Shown: positions 40,201 through 52,830 of the stretch, piece after piece
Position numbering within the stretch: position 1 is the first letter of the stretch
Layout of the letters: each line of letters begins with the position of its first letter
NCBI GenBank assembly: GCA_035222895.1
Contig: JAVYIG010006590.1
Coordinates: 1 to 64,000 of the forward strand
Direction: 5' to 3'
Length of the DNA stretch: 64,000 nucleotides
Source: Strongylocentrotus droebachiensis
Lineage: Eukaryota > Echinodermata > Echinoidea > Camarodonta > Strongylocentrotidae
Translations under genes and position numbers: made by a program
Notes under the pieces: model-generated
What the model saw: only the letters and a program-made list of their open reading frames with translations
What the model was told of the DNA's origin: nothing
Databases searched by the model: none

Positions 40201-43200
40201 AGCGGAAAGGATTGGAAGACTATATCAAAGAAAAGAATATTGTTTGATAATTCTCAAAGGATGGCAAAGGATAGAACAAGATGGCAGGAAGTAGCCAATA
40301 TGGAGTCAGTGTTGTCCCTAAGACCTTGTAGTTACTTGAAAACTCAATTTATTACTGTACTTTCTAATTCTGGTGTAAAATGTACTAACTCTGAGACGAG
40401 GTGAGGAAGCGGCTCCGTGACAGGACACAAAGGTGATTCTGGAGTCTGGTGAAGGAATGTATTTCAACCATGGGTCATCCTCTCCTAAGGCTAGAAAACA
40501 GAAATCATCACAGAAGCTGGATAATATAGAGTAGATACTAATAATGGAGGAAGATCAGCCTTTTAAAAAAGGTGGAAACTGGTGAAACAAAATGAGAATG
40601 CGTATCTGGAATTTTCACAACGTAATTTTAATGTAATCAATCTAGATTTATGTCTAGATTTTTCTCGCGATTTATGAATTCATTTCATTTCATTTCAATG
40701 ATACCAATCGACAATGTCATTTTAAAAATCTTTGCAAAGAGCTTCTTCTGTTTATATAGATTGAGTCATTTAAAGAAATATACCCTATAGCATTATATTT
40801 TCTATGTCTCGCAAATTACAAGGTGTAGATTTGAAAATTGCACAGGCAACTGTTTACTTTGTATATAAGTCCACTGAAATATGAAACTATGCAGTACAGA
40901 AATTGTTCATCTAAATGATAATCATATTAATTTTGTTCTTGACATACCATGGAGTCTATGTTGTAAGATATCTCCATAGACTAAAGGCACAGGCAAAGTG
41001 GATCGCAGAATGACATAATGAAGATCAAATGCACTGTGAGATATACAGAGAAAAAGAAGATTGAAAAGATGTCAATGACAGCTACAAAATCCATGCAATA
41101 CACAAGACATTTCTTTTCATATCGGCAAGTGCAACTACTCATGAAATCAAATTTAGCAGGCATATGTAAATTCAAATGTTTTCATTCAATACATAAATCA
41201 AAGGTAAATACTACAGGCTATTTCCTCACTTGCACCTGACATACACATTTAATGAAAATTTGTCAAACCAATGAATGATGATCAGTTTTATTCATAACTT
41301 GAAGAATACTCAGGGCAATGTCAATTTCAAAGAGAATCTTACAATGATGACATCATTCATAAAGAGATTAAGAAATAAGAAAAGAAAAAGATTGTGATTC
41401 AATTTGCACACAAAGATGGGAAAATATTTTAATGGATGCAAGATGCACACAAGAACTGTTAGGTTCAGACTCAATACACTAATTCAATACTTTCATACCT
41501 GAACCTAAAAGAAGCTCTCTACACTAGACATACAAAGAGATGAACCTGAAAATGTGTATTACCACTTCATACTTGATAGACATATTCTTTATTGACCCTT
41601 CTAATAAAAATTATATTGAATATCTTTATAGTGCTGATATCCACCAAGCAAGGTGCTCAAGGCGCTCCAGTAACTCTGGCTAGGCCATCAATTTTGATGC
41701 TCACGGCATTTAAGTATTTCCTTCCTACCAGTACCCAATAAACACCTGTTAGTAGAATGGCAAATGTAGATCAATGTTTGCCAAAGGACACTATTGCCAT
41801 ATAAGGGCTTGAACCCATGACCTTCGCATCTACAGTCAAGTGTGTGTACACCACTGGACTCTGACACCTCTATGTACACCTCTAACCTAAAAGCTTTGAC
41901 ATCCTTTGAGATCCATGTATCTGCAATTCCTAGATCCACTTACCTGATGACCCCCATCTGACCAACTCTGTATGCCATACTGGTCAGATAAACCAGCTGG
42001 TCAAGGACCATTCCGCTGTTGATACCAGGGGGTGTTAGCATGATAGATGCAGGGTTGGTAGTGCCACGCCCAAGTGAGTGGTGACGGGTGTGACCCAGTG
42101 AGAAGTTATTGCCCTGATATATGAGAGTTGAAATTGCAATACAAAGGTTTCTGGCTAAAAAATCATTTCTACAGAGTTCAATCCCAAGAATGAAGATATC
42201 TAATCAACAATCAAGAAATTAATTTACCCAGTCGTGGAATGATTTTTTTTTCAATATTCAGTAAACAATTCTCCCCTTTAGAGGCACATTTTACAATAAA
42301 CATGTAAACACCATATCATATGAAGGCGTACAAATCTAAATTGCAGGATATTAATCACATCCTCTCACTGCTTCACTTACTATTTCTACAACCAAGATGT
42401 ACTTTTCCTAAAAAATTGAAATAAAAATTGTAGAATTAATACAGTCCCTCTATGACCATTAATATTTTGGTGGGTGGGGAAAATTGTTCATAAGCTCATT
42501 GGATTGCCAATATGTAAGAAACCTTGTGATCAAGTTCAGCATACTTCAAAAATAAAAATATAATGATAAATTGAATTCATTATGACTAATTAACATTCAA
42601 ATAATTCCAACCTGTAAATATGCACTAATCATCACCCCTCCCCCCCCCCCCCCACCTTCCTTGGGTTGCAACAATACATGTAGCTTATTCATTTTTGCAA
42701 ATAGGAGCACAATAAATTCAATCAAGAACCCAGCCTGTGCATATGATAAGAACTTCATACCTTTGCGTTTGTCTGTAGAGCAGCATGATGCAAAGCCCTA
42801 TGAGCAAGCATTAGATTGAAGAGATTGGTAAAGAAGCAGAGTTTGTCTTCATTACTCTGTAGCAGGTCCATGTCTACATGCATGAGTTCTCTGGTAGACA
42901 TGACTATGTCCCAGTACTCTGGGGTAGTACAGGCAGCAGGAGCGGAACTCAGCTCAAAGGCAGCATCGGATCCATCACCAGATAGATGCTCTGAAAGTAT
43001 TAAAGGGATCGTTTAACAATGTTAAATCTGAAATGCACATGCAGCCCTACGTGTTATCAGTGTCTGTGATATGGTGTTATATTGAAGCCCTAACAAATTG
43101 CGCTTCAAAATGATCAAGAAGTGCCTCAAAAAAGTAAAAACCTTTGAGTGATTGGTTTTACCATACTCATTTTCCCAATAGACTGTAGTGTTATGAAAAC

Positions 43201-46200
43201 TGTTTGGCAAACGTAAAATTTGATTTCGATTTTCAATCATAAATATCTTGATAATCAGACAGGCGATCAGCTTGTAAAAGTCATGGGGTTCCTGACTGAC
43301 CTAAAGGTTTATAATTATCATTGCAGCATGAGCTAAATCAAGGATTTTTTTTAAGGATCTAAGACAAAGTTACCAGATCCCTTTAAATGTGAAAATTATT
43401 TTCCAGGGTTATATTCAATCCTTTAAACAAATTTCTGTGTAACACATTCCCGATTACATGGATCATATTGATATCACTGTCACTTTTATTTTAATCTACC
43501 AGTATTCCAGATATTGATTGAAATATTTATGGATTGTTTCATATGACTGCTAAGAAAGCAAGTATATGCTTGTACGTGAGGACCCAATGTCCTCCCCCCT
43601 CCCCTCTCCCACAACTTTGGATGTGAGAAATAAATCAACTATCGTCCACTCCTCAGTGAAAGGGATTGTTTATCATTATCATCAATTGGAAATCATACTT
43701 TTTCATGAACTATACACTTTGATACATGTAGTTCAAACATTCTGGTATGGGATTTTAAAAAAATTAAAGGGAATGAAACTATGTTACTCACTCATCATGA
43801 GAGAGATAATCTTATTGAGAAGCTCTTCAACGACCACACATGGTCTCCTGACTGGATGGGGCCACTCCCCTGCTACACCTCCTTCATTGAGTACAGTCAC
43901 ATAGTCTCCTGGACAGGGTTTAGTAGGTGCATGGTGGATGGTAGAGTGATGGGGTAGCATGGGGATAGCTGGGCAGCAGCTCTGCATGATGATCTGAACC
44001 AGGTTGAGCTTCAACTCACTCGCTACACTCTCTAACCTGCATATATATGTGAAGTAATAATTAGCTTAATGAAACTTCTAATTCTCAATATGCACAAATT
44101 AAACATCATAAAGAATAATATGTAAAAAAAGAATATAAAAACTACACTTTGTTTTCAATATGTTAATCCCTTTGAGTGTCTGTAGGGGGGTTTATGAGGG
44201 GAGGTAGAAGCAAAATCTCCTGACCGTCTGTTTTTTTATCACTTTAATATAGTTCAATAAACACTGGTAAGAATGAAGTTATAAAAGTATAAAGTAGAAA
44301 TTACAAGAAATTTTACTTGATGTAAGAGTTATAATTCCTATCCCGTTTTCATGGTCCCAGGGGTCATGGTTAACCCTTTTAGACCCTATTGGTGGTGGTT
44401 CTCTAAAGATCTCCTCTGTACATCTCAATAACTTCAAAACTTTACACATAGAAACAGCTAGACATACCTGACTGGTGGGATCTGATTGGCAAACATGAGT
44501 CTACCCAGTAACAGACTAGGACTCTCTGCTAGGATACTAAATGGGTTCTGACACAGGTCTCGGTCCACTTTCAACTGCCTCTCACTCCCTGGTAGCAAAA
44601 TATAATGCATTTGAGCATAAGATAATAGATCAACGAACAACAAATGTTTAATGCTTACTTTCCCTACTTTTTGTATTACAGTATATGATCAAAACGGTAT
44701 AAATCTACTACATCAAGCCCCAAAAAAAATCTAAGAATAAATAATTTTCCAAAACATTAAAATCAGGGCATTATGTATAAGTTATTATCTCACAATACTT
44801 TAAATATGTGGCATAAAAATGTAGAACTATATCAGATAAATTTCCCAAATATTCATAAAAGCAAATCAAGACACATTTAAAGTGAAATTTTACACAATTG
44901 CACAAACTAGCTTCGCCAGGGGAACACGGATATTTTAAAAATATTGTAGATTGGCAATAATAGCTTTGCTTGAACATCATGGACATCATAGACATCAACA
45001 TTTTAGTATCTAATCATATGAGCAAGTATGGCATTACCTGGTTGCCAACCTTGGGCATCATAGGCCAGAGAAGCTAGGACACCAAGATGGTTATACAGAG
45101 TCAAGAGATAGTTAGCTGGGTTGACTGGCTGATCATCACTGCTTCGGTTCGCTGGGAAAGCCATCATGAAGCTAGGCATCACATTCTTATCAAGCGCAAT
45201 GAGTAGCTGCTGTACAGAACGATGAATCTCAGACACTTTCTGCTTAGTCTTGACAGGACTCTGCTTTGGGCTAGGGTGAGTGGCTCCACGTTTAGGACTA
45301 CTGCTTTGCTTGGGGCTATCTCCAAAGGTCAGAGAGAGTTCAGCGAGACCACAGTCTTCATCAGCCTGGTATACTTGAAGGGCCTTAGTCAGAAGCTCAA
45401 GCCCTCTGCGCATTTCAAGAACAAAGTTGACATTGGCACGGAGGGTCGACGGATCCAAGGGTGCAGAGACAGTCGTGAGAGCTTCAGAGGCACAAAGCTG
45501 AAAGTACTCTAGGGCATCAGGACGAATCAAAGCTGTTGAACTAGATGAGATAGGGTTTATCAGGTTGTATAGTTGTTCAATGAATGCTGGGATACCCAGC
45601 AAAGACTGTGACTGGTCTACTTTGGGACTTGACACTGGTTGAGATGGACTGGTGAGTTTCACTTCAGGTACAGGACTGCCCTGTTCCGATACAGAAGCCA
45701 CTTTGAGACGACTCATAACCACATCCAAAAGCTCACCGCAGGTTTCCCAAGAATGACTGACAGTGCATGCAAGATCAAAGACAACCATAGCAGAAATGTT
45801 TATTGCTTTGAGTTGCTGACACAGCATTCTGCTACCACCTCTTGAACCAGGACTAGCACCTGCTACCACTCCCCAATGGAGGTCATCTAGCTGAGGTAGC
45901 ATCGGTAAGGTAGCATTGTTCAGCAGGTCATCTACTACACCTGCCAAAGACAGTGATGAAATACCAGCTGCAGCAATTGATGCAATGCCTCCAAGTATTC
46001 CTCTAGCCTTAGGCTGCTGGCTAGAGGCAACTGTGTTGGTGGAGGAGGAACCCTTCTTGGACTTGTCCAGGGTTCTGAGCTTGCTAACTGCTTGCTGCCA
46101 GTGTGATGCAAAGTGGACTTCAGATACCTCTGGTTTGTCCTTCATGTCAAAGATCTTGATGACCTACACAAAAATAAAAGTAACATATTTATAGGTTATC

Positions 46201-49200
46201 TAATATTTTCTAGGATTGATGCTGAAATACTTGCTCCATTAAACACTCCAATCTCACCAAAGTGAAGTAAAACTGTAATCTAAACTTCCAGTCTTGAAGT
46301 ACTAGCAGTTTCAACTAGATCTTCACCCTGACTTCCTACCCATTCCAAACAGATCATATTTGAGGCTCAATTTGTACCTTTAAAATACATGTTTCCATTA
46401 TTTCTCTTCAATTGCACGCATCTAGGTGACTTGAAACATATTTTCCAACATTCCCTTTTATAATGTCAGAAAATACAAAAAATCTCAAATGTATACTTGC
46501 TGCTCTTGCAGACTTGCACTAGTCATTCTCCTGTTCTTTAAAAAAAAAAAATTGGTAAACACATCCTCTACATCTGGAGGGGAGCTCTTCTAAGATGATG
46601 GCCTCCATCTAGGCTCACACATAGCTGGAGAGTGTTGCAACAGCATGGCTTATTTCATACCACCTACCCAAACCCTGACAAATAAAGACTGGACTTGTAT
46701 TTGGGGTACTCCTTCTGACCTGCTGTGCCTGTGCAAAGTTTCCCCTCCTGAGACACATCCTGAGCAGAGTATCTTCTGAAGCAAGCATCTGAGCTACGAT
46801 GCTAGAGTCTTGATGAAGAGGAGGCTTAGGGCTGATAGATCCTCGATGGGAGGTACACTTCTTATGCTTTCTTCTCTTCCTTCTCTCATTGCCACTGCTG
46901 GTACCTAACACACACATTCAAGATAATCATTTAGTAACAGAGCATCAAGAGTCTATCATGGTTGAAGAAGTAAACATGTAAATATTCCCTAGTCTAGTGG
47001 TGCATTAATTTGACCATGATACTCTTACAATGGAACTGCAAACAAATTAGTGAATCAAGTTGGTATCCCTTTTTTGTGTGAAATAGATTAATCAGTTCCT
47101 AAATATTTGTATTGTTGATTTTTATTGACAGCATGAATGTTCACTACATTGTTTCTTTTAATGGATGATTAAACAAAAGTTGCATCTACAAATTAGTTTT
47201 TGCAAATGTTTGCAATGGTTTTTATGCTCTTCAAACTTTTTTTTTAAATTGTGAGATTTCTAACAGCAAGGAAAATAAGAGAAACAGAATAGCGAAACTA
47301 AAGCTATGCGAATCAAAAATTGTCAATTTGGTCAATGGATTGTGACATAGTCAGGGACAACTCTCCCGTTTCTTTTCTACAAAAATATCATTTATTTTTG
47401 TTTTTCTCCAAAGTGCCTTTTTGGTAATGGTGGTTATTTTACCTGGCTGCTAAGAAAGCATAAATGCTTGTAAGTATAAAGCAATCAGACAGCCAACGGC
47501 TTTAGGTCCTCTCCGAGGGACCTGGTAATGAGGATTAATGCCTTACCAAAGGGCACTAGCGCATCGCCTTGGTTTCGAACCCAGGTCACCGGATAACGAG
47601 ACCACTGCTCCACCAACTCAGCTATCGCGCCTATGGGGTACTGCTTAAAATACATTTTAGATAGCATGTTATTGTATGCCCTCTAAAAAGAAAAGGCCTT
47701 ATTATTATATAATTGTAATATTCAGATTTTATTCGAACTTCCACCAGTCTGCTTCTCTGAATTTTCTGCTTTCTTTTAGAGAAGATGTCTATGAAATTTT
47801 ACGTTATATAAGTGTGGATAATTAGTGTGAAAATCAAATGCAATCATTTTTAAATACTATGCAAAAATATATATATATAAACCATATAAAGTTCCTGTAA
47901 ACCGGATGCATATTTTCCATTTCTGCACATTTTTATTCTGTGAATGCTTAATAAATAATTTGAACAGCTATCAACAGTTTCTTTCAGAATAGAACGAATG
48001 AAGATTGCAAAACCAACTGAAAAAGAAAAGGTAACTCTTTTCTTAAAGGTTTGACTATCAAGGCAACATGAGTACAAATATTATTGAAATGCTGCAGGAA
48101 TGGCATGGGGATAAGTCTTTCTACTTTGTGGTTCCCCCAAAGTAAGATGAAAGTTTCTATCCATTCATGACTGCACAGCAGCTTCCCAAACAAGGTACAA
48201 TACAGCACACCAATGATAGCTAACCTGTAGACATAGGACCTGCACTTAGGCGTGTCTGTGAGTGCGTTGAGTGGTTACCGCTTCCCGGCTCAGAACTACT
48301 CCAGCCTACAGGCGAGACATACAACAAGGTGTGATAACATTCTTCTCCAGTATACACTCCAGAGGGAAGACACACAACAAATACAATGACACATCCAGCA
48401 GAAGCCGTGGATTTACATGAATGTGTTTGCAGATGAAAGTGATTATGTGAGTGCATGTGAAGGTGTGAAGGTGACAGACTGTGGTACCAGTTATTATAGC
48501 GAAAATGAATGCAAGGTCAAGGGAAGTTAGTAACCATGCTTTACAAAAAGTGTTACCGCTGAATTCATATAATGATGCTCTTACTGGTGCAGGCTATTGT
48601 AATAAAGGCCCTGATCATACAACTTGTCATCAATAACAAATTACAGTAGCAGATTCTTTACATAAAATGATGATGATTGGTAATTGTGTAAGGTTTTGTA
48701 AAACAGGGCTTGGGTTCAAGTGATATGTATTAGAAGTGTCGGTTCATGCAACATTCCTGTTTTGTATTTCCTTGTTAGTTTGATAGAAGGAAGGTTGTGT
48801 AAAAAAAAAAAAATTTTAATAAAAAAAAGTAGAAATAAAAGGGTCATGTGGACTATCCTTGTGGTTAGAGGTATTTGGGTGCAAGTTAGAGAGGTGCATG
48901 GGAAATTGACAATGTATGTTACCTCCTTTGTTATATGTAATGTTAGTTTGGGTGCAGTTACAATAGCTCTTAGCATGAAGGTTCAGATAAAGAAAAAACA
49001 TTTAAAATTTGTCAAAAACAATATAAATAGCATATTTGCACAATGAAACTCTAGCAAGAGATATTCATCTGCTTGGATGGAAAATTGGAATACATGTGTG
49101 GAATATAATAAAATGCAAAATGAAACAATCTTTAGCAAACTGGTATTATCTTATATTAATCCAGGCAATACAGATCCAGCTACGTATGTATATATTTGAT

Positions 49201-52200
49201 TGGAATTCATAATTAACTGGTAAACAGAAATCACAAGGTGAGATGATGAATCTATAAATAGACATTGTGATGTACCGGTACATCTTATATTGCTTAAAAT
49301 ATGCACTTATGATAAAAGGCGTATACTGGCGTACTTATGATAACATATTTTCATATGGTATGAGAACTTTACAAAAACTGGCATATCAATTTACAACTTT
49401 AAAATGCATTAATACAGCAGATTAGATTAAATTCAATTGTTAACAGTTTCATCAGTTTCATTTCACTGTAATGGAAACCCCATATCGATGCCATGGTTCA
49501 GAAGTTGGAGCAGCAAAAGATAATTTTAAAATATATAGAGGTCTATATTCTACATAAACTTGTGCACTATTTCTTGATTTACAAATCATAATAATATTCT
49601 TCTACTCTTGAAATGTTAACCTGCACGTAAGAAATAAATTCTCAAACCTGATACACTCCTGCTTCTACTTTGACTTTGTTTGGATGAAGTTCTTTTCCTT
49701 TTCTTCTTTCCTTCTCCTTTCTCATCACTCCAGGCTTCAAAGAATTTCTTGATGACAGCTTCCTCCTCTGCAACCTCGTCATACTTGTCTTCATCATCGA
49801 CATTGGCTTGGTGACTGGATACCAGTTGAAAGCGCCAACGAGCTTCATTGATTCTCTTAGTGAGCTGGGCAATATGCTGGGCAAAATGTGTCTGTGGTAC
49901 AGATGTCAGAAGATGTGCCTGGAGGACCTCATCAGAAGACCCTTGGGACGGTTCCTTAGATACCATATTGGCAAGTTTGGTGGTATTCACTTCCTCGATG
50001 CACTCCTTGAGCATTGTTAGCAGCTCCTGCATGAACCTTCGATTGGTGAGAAAACCAACCCTGTTGACTGAAGACCCAAAGTGGTTCTGATGACTTTGCA
50101 GACTGGTTGTAGTCTCAGAACTGGTCCTCTTTCCATACTTCAATCGCTGCACGTCACCACTCTCAAGCACATCTGTTCTATCAAGCAGGGTAGAGGTGAG
50201 TGTAGCCTCACTGGCACTTTGGCTTCTATCTTTCATCTGGCCGTTCATCACAGAACGGTTTTCAATGACGGACGAACTCTTCGCAAGACTTGTTGGGAAG
50301 GTGAACTCTGTCAAAAGTGAACCCTCCTTGAAGGGGCTTTCCACACTCTCCAAACTTGTATTAAAGCTCATGTTGTTCCACTCCTCATCCACATGGCCCT
50401 CCTCTCCTCCACTGTCTGACATCACAACACCACTCTCAAGGGTTTGGATGTCCTCGTATCTTGCAAACAGCAGAGAGAAGAGATTCTCCAGGATTTCAAC
50501 CCTGTATGTGAGAGGAACAATCTCTGAAAGATGCTCCTTAGCTGCTCTCAGCCTACCCGCAACACAAGTCTGCCAGCTTTTATCCTTATCTTCAACATTC
50601 TCAGACTCATTCCTAACTGTTCCAGGAGTTCCTGGTCTTATATCGTCTTGGCCCTCTGGAGGCACCACTGATACTGTGGGTGGAGTAGGAGCTCCGCTAC
50701 CATCTACATCCTGGGTAGTAGAAGTTGGATTAGCACTGTATATCAGTGCAGACATGACATCCCCTATGGCCAGGAAACTCCTATAGATGGTACAATCTCG
50801 ATTTTGGTCAACTTGCTCCTTGTCGTCAGCAAACCTCACTGTCTTTGCTTCATGGCCTTTGCTCTGTGTCAACTCTGGAAAATCAATGTAAAAACAAATA
50901 AACTGTTAAAAACTGATTTTGTACAAATCTGAACACAATTTTTTTCCAAAGTTTGCTATGAATATAGCCAATAGAAGATCATTCAGGTGTATACATTATA
51001 ATCACCAAATGTGTAAACATTGTGCTTCAATGTTTGTATATGCCAATTTTAAAAAAAAAAAAAAAATTAGGTGCAATTTTTAAAGCTTTTAATCATTGAC
51101 AGTAAATTACAAGAAGAGGCAAACTTTTCTTACCCAGGTGAGGTGTAGAGTTGAGAAGACGGAATCCTTCCGTAGGATCTACGTTTGAGAGGTTTGTGAA
51201 GTGATAGAGTAATCTCAGTACTGAATGAGAGTCTGCTCCTTGAAACATGGTTGTAGCCTTCTGCTCTAATGAAAGGTCACCATCATACGCGGCTATCAAA
51301 GGTCTAAGGAAGTTTCATTGACAGAGAGAAGATTACTAAGAAATGACCAAAATGATTATAAAGTCAGAATTCATCTAAAAGACAACTACAGTCAAACCTG
51401 CTTTAGTGACCACCTGTCTACAACGAGCACATTTTTTGTTTCCCTTGAAAATGGTTTCTCATTGTAACATGTACTAAAGGAACCTGTCTACAAAGACCAC
51501 CTCTCTACAACAAGCACATTTTTTTAATTGTTTCCCTTGGGCGGTCGCTGTCGACAGGTTTGACTGTATTAAGAATACATTGTTTCATTTACAAAATGAA
51601 TGACTCTTTCAGAAGTGCTTTTTATTCCACATCAGACACTCAATATGCACAATTTACACTTCTAGAATATCAACTGAGTAACATAACCGATACAACTTGT
51701 TAACTTTAACATGTTTTCTTCTCCAGGATGAATATATCTCACAACCCACTTATCTGAACACTGTTCATTGTTTCCATAATTTGCATGTGCGTTTACGTAT
51801 CTTCTACAGTTGGAACTACCAGTAGTTGTAGTAAGATTTTGTAAGATGATGGGACTTACTTGACTTGCTCCAAGCACCATTGGATGAGTTGTACATCTTG
51901 ATGGAGTCTCTGGCAGGCCTGCTGCAGCACATCATCTTCACCATTGATAGGCTACAAGAAAAAAACAGGTTGCTGGTAAGTTACTATAAGAAGTTTTAAG
52001 AACTGAACATACAGGTTTCAGACCAAAACAGCACCTTTTGAACAAGTACATTTCTCAAAAATAAAAGCAAATCCTGTTAAAACCCTTGAAACAAATATAA
52101 CACATAGTAAATATGTAATTCTTTCTCTCTTTACTTCTTACATTTCTTTTAAAAACATATCTGATAACGGGTTGTTTTATATGGTCCAGGGACTTCAACA

Positions 52201-52787
52201 TATTTTACCTGTGTAAATCACCTAAATAATTGTCTTTTACATCAGTGAAATACTTTATGCCTGAATTTTTTTCATCAATGTTCTCCATGTTGAATCATTG
52301 CCTTTAAAAAAGAAAACATTTGGCAATGAAACGTACTTGTTTTCTCCATAGTGTCTGTATAAGATTCTGAGCAGCTGAACAGCTATCCACATGACCCCAT
52401 CCAAGGAGTAAGATAAGGGGTCTGATGGGTGCAAACTCACTGGGCTGGAGGAGGTTGCTCAGCTCCTCATACATCCTCTCTCGAATTAGAGTTAATGACA
52501 ATTCCTGTTGGACAAGTGCAGGGAGAGAGAGAGATAGAGAGTTATGAGAGAGAGAGAGAGATGAGAGATGAGAGAGAGAGGGAGAGAGAGAGAGATAGAG
52601 AGAGAGAGGGGGGGAGAGATAGAGAGAGGGAGAGGGGGAGAGAGAGAGAAAGAGAGAGGGAGAGAGAGAGAGAGAGATAGAGAGAGAAAGAGATGAGAGA
52701 TGAGAGAGAGAGGGAGAGAGAGAGAGAGAGAGGGAGAGAGAGAGAGATAGAGAGAGAGAGAGGGGGAGAGATAGAGAGAGAGAGAGG

Positions 52788-52830
<43 letters not shown>

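Noticed and set aside
50196..50786. 196-codon plus-strand open frame
   Set aside because: It is antisense to ZFYVE26 exon 8, has no splice context and no recognised domain.
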